Shown: positions 13,201 through 28,000 of the stretch, in pieces | How positions within the stretch are numbered: the first letter of the stretch is position 1 | How the letters are laid out: each line of letters opens with the position of its first letter | From: Numida meleagris | Taxonomy: Eukaryota; Chordata; Aves; Galliformes; Numididae | NCBI RefSeq assembly: GCF_002078875.1 | Contig: NC_034414.1 | Coordinates: forward strand, 31,158,590-31,222,589 | Direction of reading: 5' to 3' | Length of the DNA: 64,000 bases | Translations under genes and position numbers: made by a program | Notes under the pieces: model-generated | The model's input: the letters and a program-made list of their open reading frames with translations, nothing else | Databases searched by the model: none | What the model was told of the DNA's origin: nothing

Positions 13201-16200
13201 ACATATCTCTATTAGCTTCCATTTCAACAGTTTCAAAGTTCTGTCTCATGCTACAGGTTGCAAGACTAGAGCCTAAAGATGTAGTTAGCCTAGCATGTTT
13301 TACATAAGTTTCGGAGCTCCTCAGTAATTTCATAGTCTACCTACATGAGCTTTGGAAGGATGCTAAAGTAAAATACATACTCAAGTGAGATATCAATATC
13401 TGTCTATAATAAAAACTTTCAAGGTTTATTTCTGATGTTTATTAAATTCTCAATTAATTGGAAAGCTGTTATTGTTGAGCAAGTCCTGGTGGTCTAGAAG
13501 TATAACAGTATTACTACAAATAGTTGAGCAATAAAATGTATGCATGTGTTTTCAACTTCCACTGACATTTTTTCATTGCACTGCAAACTTACAATAACAT
13601 AACATGTTAATTTAAAATTCACTGTTTATTTTCTCACCATCTTGTATTAATTTTTGCTGGAATAAGTTGAATTAGATAATGGTGGCAGCAGTATGGTGTG
13701 AAAATGTTTCATGCAGCCAAACTTTAACTACTAGATTTGACTCCAAAATAAATTTCCATCTAAATTTAGCTGCTAAGGAATAAAGAGTTGTGGAAAAAAA
13801 AAACCCTGTAGTACTTCATAAAATTGGTTACTAAATGAAATATAATTGGATTTTTATTTCCAACAGTTTCATTTCAATTCTAATGTGGAACACTGGAACC
13901 TTCAAAGTTTAACAGGAGTTCTAGGGAATTGAGTTTTTTAGAAATTGGCATGTCATCAGCTCTTAAAATAACAGACTGAGTAGTAAACAAATTACAGTTA
14001 TGTGTAAGTTAAGTTTCTTACAGAGTTATATTTCATGTCATGGCCTCTAATTTGAATGCTTAAATAAGGTTAAATTCCTGCATCTGTGTTAGAAGAAATG
14101 TTTGAGTATAGGATGCCTGGCACTGATTGATTAAAATCAATCCAGATATAAGGCAACCTCCATTCACAACAGAAAAAAGTTTAGGGCTTCAAATACCAGC
14201 TAGAATTAATGTGCGTGGTAGGCTGTTATAGCAACAGGTCTCACATCAGAGCTCTGTTATTACAACAAACAAGACGTTATTAAAGTTCCGCTCTTTAAAC
14301 ACATGCAACATTTTCCAATTGGTATACTGGACCAGTGTCAATGTTTTTTATTATAATTGCTGGATTCAATAGTGAATATTTATTTCCATTACCTCTAAAG
14401 TATGTCTAGGTGACTAATTTAGATGAAGGCTTTTAAAGTGTTGATATCTACCACAAACGGCTCTCAACTTGTTTTTATAGCCTCCGAAAAGCAGATGAAG
14501 TTAGTTTGCAGAGAGTCTTCAGAAGAGCATCTCCAGCCCTTCAAGGAGAAATTAGAAGAATTCTTCCAGAAAGGTAAACACATTTGAAAAATATGTATAT
14601 ATCAGTCAATAGCATAGTGTTTTACAAAGTGTTCTGTATATAATGTAAGCTGTGTTAAGTATCTATTGTCTCTACAAATTCCTACTATCTGTTATGGATT
14701 ATGTTCCTAATATGCCTAATAGGTGTTTAGAGTAATGGATACACAGATCTTAGATACTACTTATCAAAGGTAATTATTTGATAAGTGAAAACAGGATACT
14801 TCAAGAGTAACAGTCTTTGTTAAATTATTTTGTTGAATGAACTAATTTTCTTCATCACCCTTCTTCCCACCTGTAGTGTTGTAGTAGGCGTGTCACGGAT
14901 CTCAGTCTGTAATGCGGGAAGGTCCTTCCCCATATGCTTGTTATTGGTTCACCTACATACTTGAACCTGTGTCGTAGACACAGGGGGCCGTGCTTCTTTG
15001 TTTTCATAACAAAGGGCACAACAACTCTGTGTATGGCCTTTTGGAAGTGACAGGTCAGAAGTGGGATATTCAATATGATTGGCCAGGAGCCCTGAGTGAG
15101 CTTCTGGAACAGTCTAGTAAAAAGATAAGAAATACTATATAGTTCTGTAGCTTTTACCAATAAACGCCATTTTGCTGCATATCATATTGATACTGTGTGT
15201 GGTATTTGGCCAGGACCGGGTTTTGGTTCTCTACGTGCAAGAATAATACTAAAAGGGTCGCCGGAGTTCGATAACATGTAGAGCTCAATGTATATGTTTA
15301 TTTGATATATATATTATTTTAAGTTTATTGGACAGTGCAAAGATGCAAATTTCTTGCCACAGTACTTGTAAAACAAAAAAAATGATGATTAAAAACTGTT
15401 GTCAAAGCAGGACAGTTATCTTTGCCACTTATTTAACTGGAAGTTTTTACTTAGAGTTTACCAATAATAGCGATATTGAGATAATATTCAAGATATATCT
15501 GCAGTACCTTTATGATCTCCAGTACGCTTCTTTATCTTGCTTGTCACAGCATTGTGGCTAAAACTAGTGTTTTGTCAACACTATTTGGATTACAAATCCA
15601 AAACATAACACCATACAAGCTGCTATGAAGACAATTAACTTCATCCCAGCCATTAATGAAAGTAGACAAATGTCAACAAAAAGAAAAAAAAGAATCTCAG
15701 TAGTTTCGAGAATCCAGCCGTAAGCATGGAGAATACACTGTCTTGTCTTCTCATGTTTTCCTTTGATATCTTTGTTATACTTGTCTTCATTCTGTACTCA
15801 TTTTCATTAGAGTATTCAAGTACGAAGGCCTGACAGCTGCAGACCCTATAATTATTCACCCTTTACCTCCTTCAGTCACTAATTTCCTTGATTTTTATCT
15901 TTATAATGGGTGAGTGGTACTTTGTGTGGCATTAGAAGGGAAATCCTATAAATTGTGTGCTGAAGATATGTGGCAACCATCTTGATTTATAATATTAGAA
16001 TAGGTATTGGACAAATGTCAAGAAGTTCAGTGGTTCAGTTCAGATAAGCATCTGGAAACTCAAATGCTTCTCTAAAATTAGGAGTTAACTGATAATACTG
16101 AGCATCCGTCAAGTATCTGCTTTCAGTTTCGTTTGTTTAAAAAAAGAGTTGTGGGTGATTTAAGTAAATGTATGAAAAAATAGTCTGTTATCTTCCTGCC

Positions 16201-19200
16201 AGCTCAAGCAAGTACCCAAAGCTCAGAAACTTCTGGCTTGAAATAGGGTTGGAACTCATAGATACTCATTTTTTTCTCAGATCCTGATTTCCCATCATTT
16301 CTTCTCAATGCTAAATGGGAAGTACTGTAGGGGAAAAAAAAGAAGATTGATTTTCTTCAACAGATCTGTTTACATTTCCTAATTACCATTAATACCAATT
16401 AAATCTAATACTTGCTGTGTTGGAATAAAAAGTGCACAGTGTTATGGAGACTGACATTCTAAAATGCGAAAAGGGATAAACTGTACTGCTGCTGATGTCA
16501 GTGCTGTTTTGTATAACTGAATTTAACATAGTCTAGTGCCTTCAGGAAAGAATTAGGTGCCAGAACCTTTAGGTTCTCTTCCCAGTTTAGCTACTTGACA
16601 TGTTGTGCTAGAAGAGTTGGTTAATCTCTTTTTCAGAAAGCCTCACTTTCCTGGTACACGTAGTGTAAAATAAAGATTCTTATTCTTTTTTGTAGTGAAA
16701 GATAGTCTTTTTCAAGTGTTACATGATTCCCACATGAAAGGCATGATGCGTAAACTATGTTAATTCTTCATCAGCTGTATTTTATATGCTCATGCTTTTT
16801 AAAAGGACTTAGATTATTCTGAAAATGAAAATCATTAATAGATTTAATAGTATGGTGAAAAAAGATTCGTTTTTCTGCAATTCATAGACATAAGAATTAC
16901 CTACCATGTACCCACTGTACACATACTGTATTTCCAGTAAAATTGCTGCATGTTGTTTTCAGAAATACATTTGTTACATTTTCCATGAAAATCTCCTTGA
17001 TTCGCAAAAGTAACTTTGAAATCATGGCATTCATAGTTGGTTTGGAATACCCCTTAATTTATGAAACTATTGCTCAGAATTGCTTAGAAAAAAAACCACT
17101 TATTTGGATTATCAAATTATCAATTAAAAAAACCATCAGAATTGTTAAATGTATATGAGAAAGGTGCAAAATACTCTGTTTCGGAAAGGAAAAAAGTAAG
17201 AGAGTTTGGTTACTGCAGCTATGAAGCTCGCTAGAAAGGGTGCTGGCCATCAGCCGTTCTTAGTTTTTCATGACACTTTTTATTCTTTCTGTCTTCTCTC
17301 AAGTATAATATGAACCAGAAAGTAGACGGCATACAAGAGTAGTCAACTAGCCCTAATAAAATTTATTTTTCACTTCCCCCCTTGACTATTTCATATTATT
17401 TGTCCATTGTCATAAATATTTGTAACTCACATTCATCCAGGATCTTGCAAAACCTGGTCCGAAATTCCCCTTTGTTGGTTCCAGCCTAGAAAGTATCTAA
17501 AAATTCTAATCTGGGCTGCATTTCCTCCCTCATATACTGGAACGTGTGAATCAAAGTCTTCAGGCTTTGTAGTGGTTAGTCTAGGAAGTTCATAGCTGTC
17601 TCTTTTCTCTAAGAATAAAGCATCTTGCTGATGGAAACTGTGCTATTAAAGGAATTCATTCAGTTTACAATAGAGTCTGGGAAACAAGTAGTCTGATGTC
17701 AGAATGGAACAGTTTTTGAAAATCATTAATAGTGGGAAGGAATGCTGTTTGGGAAAGGCTCACGACAGACTGAAGTGACCAAGGTAGCAAACAAGATGGA
17801 GAGAAAGGGATTTGTCAAGTACAGTAGATCTGTTGAGATCAATCCCACAGTGGAAGGAATTGTCCTGTGTATGGAATTCTAGCCTTGCATTTGGATTAAC
17901 AACATTCGTTAAGTTGTTGCTTTGCTACAATTACTGTTTATCTTACACTATATAAGAGATGACTGCTGCTCAGTCATGGCACTGTACAGTAGAAAAATAG
18001 AGTCACAAACCAAGTGAGTCAGTGTACTATTATGTCAGGAGGTAGTATATTTTTCAGACAAGGTTAGCAAGCATATGGAAAATGTCAGTAAATCTGATTT
18101 TTACTGCTAAGCAATTTTTTAATAATTTTAGCTAGGCTGCAGTAGCTACGTGGGCATGCTTCCAAACTGTTGCACTTTTTAATGTACTTCTACAGCAGAA
18201 CAGGAGCTTTGATCCACATCTATTCATTTGTCTGTTTGAATGCACCATAGAGCATTGTCATGGTAATCCAGTGGGAAAGAAAATAAGAAATAAGTTCTTT
18301 TAAGGCTAGCCCACTTAATTTGTATGTTAACTACTTTCTGTTTTGTATAATTCTTTTGGGAGTATAACTGAGAAATTAAGAAATGTCATGAAGAAAACTA
18401 TATCCAAGTGAACTGGCCAGAAGTTCTGATCAGAACTCCTCGATTTCTCTAATGTGAGAATGGGAAAGATAAATAGGGACACTTGTCTGAATCTGTAAGA
18501 GGCCAGGCTGCCTAAGCAGGCAGACAGATACCTCCTGACCTTTTCAAATATCTGAAGCATTTTCATGTAAATTGTTTGATCCGGGTCACTGCAACTATAT
18601 AAAGAATTGTTACTTCCTTTCTGTATCTCTGTCTTCCTTTCTTTATCTCTATGCTTTCATGTGTGTTCCACCTTCATAACTTTATTTCCAGAAACATAGT
18701 TTCTTCTAAATAATTTTAAATAACAAACAAATGCTTGTTTTGATTCTATATTTTCTTACTCATTTGTAAGAAGATGAAACACTGAATGTTTGAAATCACT
18801 GGTCTTTAGATCATAGAGTTCTGAGCTAAACCATCTCAAAGTATATCTGACTTCTTTTAACCAAATCATTGGAAGCCTAAACATTTAGATTTTAGATTCT
18901 AAGGTAGTTTCCAGGAAGATTTTTTTATTCTTCTTCATTCTTAATATCCCTACTCAGATAATTTTGTTATCATTTTACTCATTATCAGCTTACATTTACT
19001 TTTACTCAGTTTTACTTATTTTAATTTGTTTCTTCAGAATACCTAATGTATCATCTCATAATAGCTTTCAGATAAGGAAGTTGCCTCATGCCTTTTCTTT
19101 AAAGCTTTTCAGCTAGCTATCTGTCAGTTTCTTGCTGATTATTTTCTGCTTGTTCCTGGATTTAAAAACATTTTCTTAAATGTGGTCCTGGTGCTATATA

Positions 19201-22200
19201 TTTCCATACACAGTAATTTATTCTCTTTATCTAGTAGTATCCGTTGTATCAACTCAGGCATCCTGGCTTTTTTAGGTCATAGTCCCTGTTCATAGTTTGA
19301 GTTGTAAGCCGATAGTATAATTCCTTCTGTTGAAGCAAAAAACAGTCGTTCTACTCAAAGCAGTTTTTCAGTCAAAGCTGTGTATGTAATAGGATGCTGA
19401 TGTATTTCAGCAGTGAATCAGAAGTCAAGAATACTCCAAGGCACCATAATCAGTACAATTCTCACAATTCATGATACTTCATATTTCTCATTTGCTGTTA
19501 GCAGGACATACCTTTATAAATTTTAATACAGTCAAAAATTAGGAAGAAATTTACATTGCTACTTATTGCCTTTTATAATCTGACATTATATTGGTTTTAA
19601 AACGGAGAAATTGTGTTTCAAGTCCTTATTCTTAGCAGTTTACAAGAGCTTTCCTGTAATTACTTCCCAAAATATCAGAATCCTCTGAAAAATATTTTAG
19701 ATTGTTGCTTCTCTACAACAAAAGTATAGCCTTCCTTCTCAAGAAGTATATCTACAGATACAAGGTTATTTTGAAATCTTAAAAAAAAATTCTAAAACAG
19801 GAAACGAAACTGTCTTGTTTCTACTTGTTTTGCACTGTTATATTCCTCTACCTTAATCTACGTATGGAGTTATGGCACTAGCTTTCCATTTTCTTTGTAA
19901 AGCTCTTGAACCTTTTAGTACTAAGTCAAGAAAGAATATCAAGAATCATTTTTAAGGAGCACTGGTTTTCAGTAACAATTGCCTTTTAACATAGAATCAT
20001 AGGATGGCCTGGGTTGAAAAGGACCTCAAAGATCATCTAGTCTCAACCCCCCTGCTGAGTGCAGGGTTGCCAACCACTAGACGAGGCTGCCCAGAGCCAC
20101 GTCCAGCCTGGGTGTGTAAACAACAGCAGATGAGCAATAGCACTTACAAGCCCTGATTTTCTGTTACCTGCACTTATGAAGCTACATTTGTCAACTAAAA
20201 AGCATATCTTTGTAAAGATGACCAGTTCTACAAGGCATCGGGCTGTCTTGCAGAACCTGTGACAGTTAAGTCTGCATATCAAATACTAGGTCTTCCTTTT
20301 GTGAATAAACTGTACAAATACAAAGACTTTTAACTTCAAGGCTGTATTTTCTATTCGACTCATCATAACTCTTTTTCCCCTTAATTTGTTTTCACTGAGA
20401 TGTTTTATTATCTCTGCCACACATATGCAGTTCTCACATTAAACAGTGTGGGAGGATATTTACGTCCAGTGTCAAACATGAAAAATATGTCATACTTCCT
20501 TGCAGTGATAATGTTTGCTTATAACTTTTTATCCTTCCCAGCAATGACATTACAGACCATGCAAAGTTTGTGTTAAGATGTGGAACGTTGTTTTATATGC
20601 CAACAGCAGAATTATTTTAATCTTTCAAACTGTTTGTGACAGTCATAACTGTTTTCATCACTCAAACATTGTTTTATTTAAATACATGAAAGAGTGATTT
20701 ACATAAATTGGCATGAGTCTGCAAAGCACAGATCCTTACTGCTGTGGTACTCTGAGATTTTAGAGTTGGACAATAGCCTCAGTCCATAAGATACCAAATA
20801 AGGTGTCCTAGAATGTGATTGCATCCATATGCCTCTAAAGAATGCAGTATTGACAGTGAGCCGATTCAAAGAAGATTTTGCTCTGAAATGAACAATTCCT
20901 CCTACACTACTAAAAGAATTACCATCATTAAAGTCCTGAAAATTGATATTAATTAAAAATATGATTTTTCAGGAAACTTTCAGTTGAGTATTTTTGAGAC
21001 AATTATACATAGATTGCTATAATCAGTTCCAGTATAATTATGACTTACTATAAAATTTGAGGACTAAACTACATTGAAATGTCTGACATGTAATTTAGAA
21101 GTGCTTATAATTAGAAATGTGATGTCATCCTCTCCTAGATGTCAAGGAAAGAATCTCTCAGAGAAAATGGTTCCTTCCAGATTATTTTCAGTTTGATTGG
21201 CTTTGTTGCACTGGACTGTTGTGGCTGCCACAGTGACTGGCATTTCAACATAAAGGAGGATTTATTAATCATGATTGAGTGGCGTAATGAATGTTAGTGT
21301 TAATACCTTTGATCTAATACCAAAAACTCTGATGCACATGCTTGCCATAAAATGTGTACCTAGATTACTGATACCTTTGGTTTAATCATTATCAACTTGT
21401 CTGGATTCTAACATATTAAGTTTTCATCGACACCCTTATTTTCTATTCAATTAGCGTGGATTTCTTTGAATGCTCATATCATAGTCATGTAGGTAAACCA
21501 AATCTCAGGTTATTTGTGTTGGCTTTCCGTATGCTTTTCTTCTAGTCCAACTGCTTTCTTCTTTACTGTATTCTAATGAATTTCCTGTATGATTTCATAT
21601 CTTCTTGTGTCTTAACTGCAGTGCTACTCAGTTAGCATGGATGTTGTTCATCTGGATTTGCTCTGCTATTTACGTTCTTGGCTTTATCATATTTGTGCTG
21701 GTATTGAAAGTCAGTGAACCAATAAAATTTAAATCCCTGTGAAAGCTTTTCTTGGTCGGAAATACAGATGCATATTAATTATTTTAGCTTATATGTCCTA
21801 TGTAAACAGCTTGCTCGTAGATATCATAGATAGAAAAAGTTACATGGGGAAAAGAGCAGAGTCAAGAAATTGAAAGGATAAGAGAGAAGAAATTAATGCA
21901 TTTATTTAAATAAGGAAAATGAAAAAGCGTACTATCAAACAACATTAATACCTACCACCACAGTGGTCACCCTCAACTTATGTTTGCCCTATATCCTCTG
22001 TAATTTCACATCGTACTCTTTGGATTAAGCTTGGAAATATCCTTTGCTGCTACCAAAACACAAATTGATTATGACAATAACATGCTTAATCTGATATGCA
22101 TTTATGTAGAATTCTGCCTCTTCTGCAACTTCTACCATGATCTCTTTGTGCCTAGATGCTAGGTGCCAGGGCAAGATATTTAGAAGAGTGTCATTACATT

Positions 22201-25022
22201 TTCATTGGCTTTGTCCTGAGAAGAGCACTCACAGGATTGCTTAGTGAGCACCTAAGCAGAGGTGGAGGGATCAATAAAGTTTTTTACTCATAAAAGATGA
22301 ACTGATTGAAACAGTACTGTTATCGTGGTACATAAATCAATCCGAACCTTTTTTTAGCATCAGGATTTTTCAGCAATCTAATCCTTGTTCCAAGACAGCA
22401 ATAAATGCCTGAGAATACATTAAAGGACTTTGCAGCCACTGTACTTTGTATTTTGGGATATAACTATTTGCACAAAGCAAATATGTCTATAAATCCATTC
22501 ATCTTGAGAGTGCCTTACCATCTGAAAACTTCCTCCACAAAGCGTTGCCATCTCTGGAATAGAAGGTGGTATCAGAGGGCATCCTGGGACAGGCGCAGAT
22601 AGCTGACTTCAAACAACATGGCAGTTTCTGTGGCCAAGCTGAAAACTGTGAGGGTTAGAGAATATTAGACAAAAAGGAAAAACTGTTCTAGCAAATGTAT
22701 TTGTTTTGGTTATTTGTAGTTTTGTCAGTATAGTTGATCGGTACTTGTCCATAATGTGTTTCCTTACATGGAGGTTTAAACTAAGGGCCTAACACAGCAT
22801 TAGTTTTTGAGCTGAATGGGAATTAGATATGGTATATTTATGTGTAAGAATACATACTACTTTACACTACAGATTTTTTCTTTATGTCAGATTGGGCAGT
22901 TCCTAAGACAAAGAATCCCCAACCTTAATTAGGAGAGCTGACTCTGCATTTCTGTTTGAAATCTTAAGGGTAAGGGTACTTTGACATCCCCACATTTCAA
23001 ATGATAGATATTTTTCATTTTGAGGTAATATGCTATTATTTTGATTTTGATGTGAATAAAGTAAATTGCCTTAAGATTTAAAAAAACTTTTTAAATTTAA
23101 AAAAAGGTTTCCAAACATTTCATAATGTTTCTAAAATAGGTTGTCCCATTAAACATTTGATGTAAATAAAATTCTGTCATTATGAATGCAGATACATCAA
23201 ATCCCAAATGATGTGATTACTTTTACTCTGCACATGACTTTGTAAGTCTGTTCAAGACTTTCTTGTCCTAAGAGAAAAAGAGATTAAGAGAAATTAAGTT
23301 CATTATGACAGGATTATAACATCAGAATGAATTTAGATACAAATGATATTGGTATGGATTGCGTCAATTAGCATTTCCAGAAATTGCTTTTCAGTCTATT
23401 ACTAGTTAAGACTTAATCAAAATGTAGGGCAAATAAGACTTCAGCTGCAACTATTACTTGTTTAACTCTTCTACTTGTAGGAAGTTGGAATTCTTCCCAT
23501 TTTTTTTATCAGATATCATTTTATTATCAGATATTTCTATTCTTCTATCTGCCTTTTACATCGGCCTACTATTATTACTGTGTTAAAGCAGTTTCCAAGA
23601 GATAGAAGGTTCCTCATAAACAATAGCAAAGACCTGGTGGTAGAGCTAGAAGAAAGTCTGCAGTCATGGACTGAGCTGTTGCCCTCATGTTCCCTCTTAT
23701 GTAACGTTCATATTCTCTTTCCTTTTCCATGAGGATAAAAATGAACAATGTAGCAATGTTTACGTACACTGTAAAAGAAAAGAAAAATGATATTGCCAGC
23801 ATAGAGGTCAACAGAAAATAAAAAACCAAAACAGATCAGTTAGATTTAAAAATAAGTCTTGTTATGTCCCCGTGTTAAATTAAGTCATGACAAGATTTTT
23901 TCTCTTGCCTGCTGCTCTCCTTTCATCATACAAGTATCTGAGTGCTTTCCAGATATTAATAAAATGGCCCAACTAATTTGTGTTGTGCATGCTTTATTTT
24001 TCCTTTGTCCTTTTCCATAACAGTAGTCTTTTATTTAGAAATCTAGCAATTCTTTTTTAATACATATTCTATGTGTTTATCATAAGGAAGGCACACTCAG
24101 TAAAGCGTCTGCCTTGTACTTGGAAGCAGTTTGCTGTTTCTTGTAAAAACATCAACTGAAAGAATCTGACAGAAGACTTTTTAAAACTTATATTTTTAAA
24201 TACACTATTTACTACTGTATTTTATTGAGGCAAGGAGTTGAAATATTACAGGTCCAAAATTGCCTCTCCTTTACATTTTGGTTCAAAGTGCAGGCTTTTC
24301 AAACTAATAGCTAGCTGGTTTTTCCCACATAAATACAAGCTGTAGAGGAACTTTAAAGTAAGAATTAAGTACACTAGTAGTATGAAATCATTTGATATAG
24401 CTTTGTGATTGTGTAAATAAATTATTCCATTTTTGTTTGGGAAATTATTGAACCTATATTGTGATTATGATATTTTTAACCATCCATTTGTGTATTTGTG
24501 TAATAAGTAGTCAAACTGAGTTAGTTTTCCTATTGTTGTGTTCTTTAAGTAGAAATTAAATAAGATACATACCATTTTGCACAAAAATATAGGTGATTTA
24601 AACTGAATTTATTTTGTGCTTAAGATGTTTGATTAAATAGTACTGATTTATTTTTCAAATTTCCCACAGCGAAGCTTAGGATTTCATATTATACAAACCT
24701 TTATAAGCAGGAAAGTTGTTAGTTAAAAATTCTGAGTTTTATTGAAATAATTTCTCTCTTATGTAACATATGCTATTTTTTATTTTTTTCCTTAACTGGA
24801 TCCTGCTAGATATTCTCCAAATTCAGTTTTGATTCAGCTGTGATGAAGACTAAAACAGTGAACTTCAGATGCCAAGTTACATCAGTTTTAGTGATCTTAA
24901 TAGATCAGTGTGGTGAGGTTTGCGGTCTACCCACTATAGCTAATCTAAAATTTTATAAGAAATTTTCAAAACAAGGAGTGTTCTTTTGGCACATTCCACT
25001 TCACTAAAATGCAGTTATAGAT

Positions 25023-25059
<37 letters not shown>

Positions 25060-28000
25060 GTTGGCAAAATCTTCCTTAATATTTCACTTGTTTTTCAGTA
25101 TGAATATTTGATGTCAATACTGCGAATTTCTTTGATTTTCATTTCTATTTGATTTACCCCTAAATATAGGTAGCCCTGCAGTTGATAATGAATTTATGTC
25201 TGAAATTTCCCCTCCCCTCCGTCCTGTCTTTGTAGCTGAATAAAAAGGGGAAGGTGACTGTCATACTTCTGAGCAGTACGTTTTTAGAAGGTCAGAATAA
25301 TTAAATTCGTTCTCAATAATGTACGTTTTTTCTGTTCATGCTTTTTTATTGACAGTCTTTGTTTCTTAAAAAGCCTTCATTGCTTTTTTATTTAAACAAA
25401 AACGTAGCAAAGAAACAGATGTGTCTCATATAAAATATGCCATAAATCTTGTCTCACAAATTCTTTTCTCTGAACTTTCTGACAGAAACTGTCAAATATC
25501 CACTTTAATTCAAGTATAAAATGTTCACTTTGTGTCATGGCGCCAACCACCATATGCTGGAATAAAGTCGGTAACCAGCAATAAAAATAAGGCAACATAC
25601 GCACCTTTGAAACAGTACAAGCAATCAACAGTGAGAAAGGTCTATATAAATCTATAGAGAATTAATCTCAGCTTTGCCACTATCCTGCTGTGCATTTACA
25701 ATGAAATTTTGCTCCCGACCACCAGAAGTGGCTTACTTTGCAGAAGGAGTGTATCCTAATGAGGCAAAAACGTACGGAAAACAAAGCAGCAGCTTTTAGC
25801 CCCCCGCCCCCATCCTTTGGATCACCTAGAAGAGTGTGTCCTAGTGTGTTCAAACGTGTGGGGCCACTACACATCACACACTGCTGTACTTTAGCTGATC
25901 ATGTGAAACCAATCTTTAGTGAGCTTAATCAGCAGAAATTATTTAGCCTCATAAATCATTGTTACCATTCCACAGGAGGAGGCAATGCTATGGCTTTTCT
26001 CTCCTAAAAGATTTCAGTCACAATTTTCCCACGTTTCTCTGAAATTAGTTTAATTCCCTTTTTATAGTAACTCATTGTTTACCTAACCAATTACCCATTG
26101 GTTCACCACCCAATTTACATATATTTTTATCTCTCACGTTTTAGAGAAGACCTGCTTCCTATTGGCTTAAACAGTTATTTTACATGTATTTAAGTGTTAT
26201 CCTTGATATAAAAATGTGCTGATCCTGAAAGTTTTCACTTCTGCTACAATAGGATATTGTAGCTATAGAAAATCTGAACGGTTTTCCTGAACAGAACAGA
26301 TAGCTTGCTTTGAAAGGATTAGAACTAATTTTCCAGTTCTGCAAACTGTTTAGTCATCTCAAAGGTTAACCTGCAAAATCATATTTGAAATTGAACTACA
26401 AAATTATAAGAATTTATTAAAATAGAAATTAGAATTAGAATGCATTTCTATATTGTTTAATTTCTAGTAAGCTTTAAAAACTGTTTCCCACAAGTATGCG
26501 AGAAGAAGAAATGAACGGTTTAATTCCATCTTAATAGAATGCAGCTTCAAACAATTTAATTGGAATTAACTGAAAGATGTAATGTTAATTCTTGCTTTGT
26601 AACTAATAACTGCAGAATATAGGGAAGTAAGCCTAATATTAGTCCTAATTTTAATGGAACAATGACCTTCTTCTGTACAAGCTAACTGAAAAAAAATAGC
26701 TTTAACTGATAAATAGCTTAAACTCTCACAGAATACAGTAAAAGCATTGGGATAAGAAAAATATATTTTAAGAAATATAAGACTTTAAGAAAATACACAT
26801 AAAATGTTTTTTCTGCATAGTTAGTTATAATGTTCTGGTAAAAAGACCTTCAACACTTTTTCTGGCAAATTTATAGACAGCATTATCACTTTTAAAAGAA
26901 AACATAATTTCCTAGATTTTTTATTACCTATGATAATAAACACTTCCTTGTATGTGTTGCATGAGTGTGTTCTGCTGGTGTTGTTTGCCTCAATGTGTGC
27001 ACAGATGTCTACAGTTTGTTATGCTTTGGTAACATTAAAAATACTGACTGAATATTTTGTAATGTTTAACAATTTCTGTGTACTCTGTTAATTAGTCCTT
27101 ACCCAGTACCCAAGGTACAGGCTGGTAAGTAATATTTCTGATTGCTTATATGGAACCTTGTTTGTTAAGCAACTTTTGAGGGCTGCACAGAGATTCTTTG
27201 TATGATAGAAACAGTTGATACATTTTCATCATTGGATGTGGGTTTCTTAGCTAAAAACAATTTTTGTACCACTGCAAAAGAAAATAAACTTGTAAGGACT
27301 GGTTCAGGGAAGCATGATTAAGACCTCATGGCAGCAAGTGTTCTGAGGATTGTTTTGAAAGGATTTAAGATGTCTGTACCAGTATTTAAACTGTCCAAAA
27401 AAATTGCAATGCTAAATTGTATGTTAAAAAATTGATGTTTTCTAATTTAGAGAAGAGTTAGGGAAAACAAAGCATATGCGATCACACTGCCGGTTGTTTG
27501 TTCTCCTGCCAATAATTTTTAATGGACTCGTCTATTTTGTCCCAATGTGACAGAGTTAGAGGTCCTAAGATATTAAACTTCTAAAATCTCAATAAAAATC
27601 TGTGGCTAAATAGAGAAGAGTGACCCTGTTAGTCTTCCAGAGAGAGAAGCTGTATCATGAACTCAACACTTAATTAAACATTAATTAATACATTTGGGAA
27701 CTATCTCTAAAATACAGATCGATAATAGACCAGGTTTCATTGGTTGCATTGCTCACAGACCTCCTTGCTTAACTGATACTTTAGAAGAAAGGTCTGTTGT
27801 TGGGGATAGATGGGGGTGAGACTTTTTGTTTTGGGGGATTTTTTGCATTCTAATTTGCTGGAATAAAAAACTATTAGACATACCTTGGAATATTTACATG
27901 CATTTTCAGGCTGTCTTTTGAACTTTGTGAGTTCAAAAAGCCAGGAAATTAGAAGTGAATGACTACCTAAAGAAAGCCAGTCAAATCATACATACTAAAA

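Larger units (their letters stand above)
2274..14480 (+). other. FMN1: FMN1 intron B-C (12.2 kb)
   Basis: A large AT-rich intron holding two degraded CR1 fragments (5777-5930 and 12990-13092) and one 43-bp tandem duplication. Several less AT-rich motif clusters (near 4020-4200, 7680-8000, 9740-9780 and 14124-14144) could be regulatory. Small open frames in it show no protein-like composition. Known mouse work places GREM1 limb enhancers in the 3' introns of FMN1. Confidence 0.8.

Noticed and set aside
14855..15160. 101-codon open frame on the - strand
   Set aside because: It lies almost wholly in the alpharetrovirus-like LTR, antisense to it, and has no protein-like features.
25680..26007. 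Open frames of 89 (+) and 65 (-) codons as a possible gene
   Set aside because: No recognised domain, no splice or promoter context, and overlap on opposite strands; kept only as a candidate regulatory patch.
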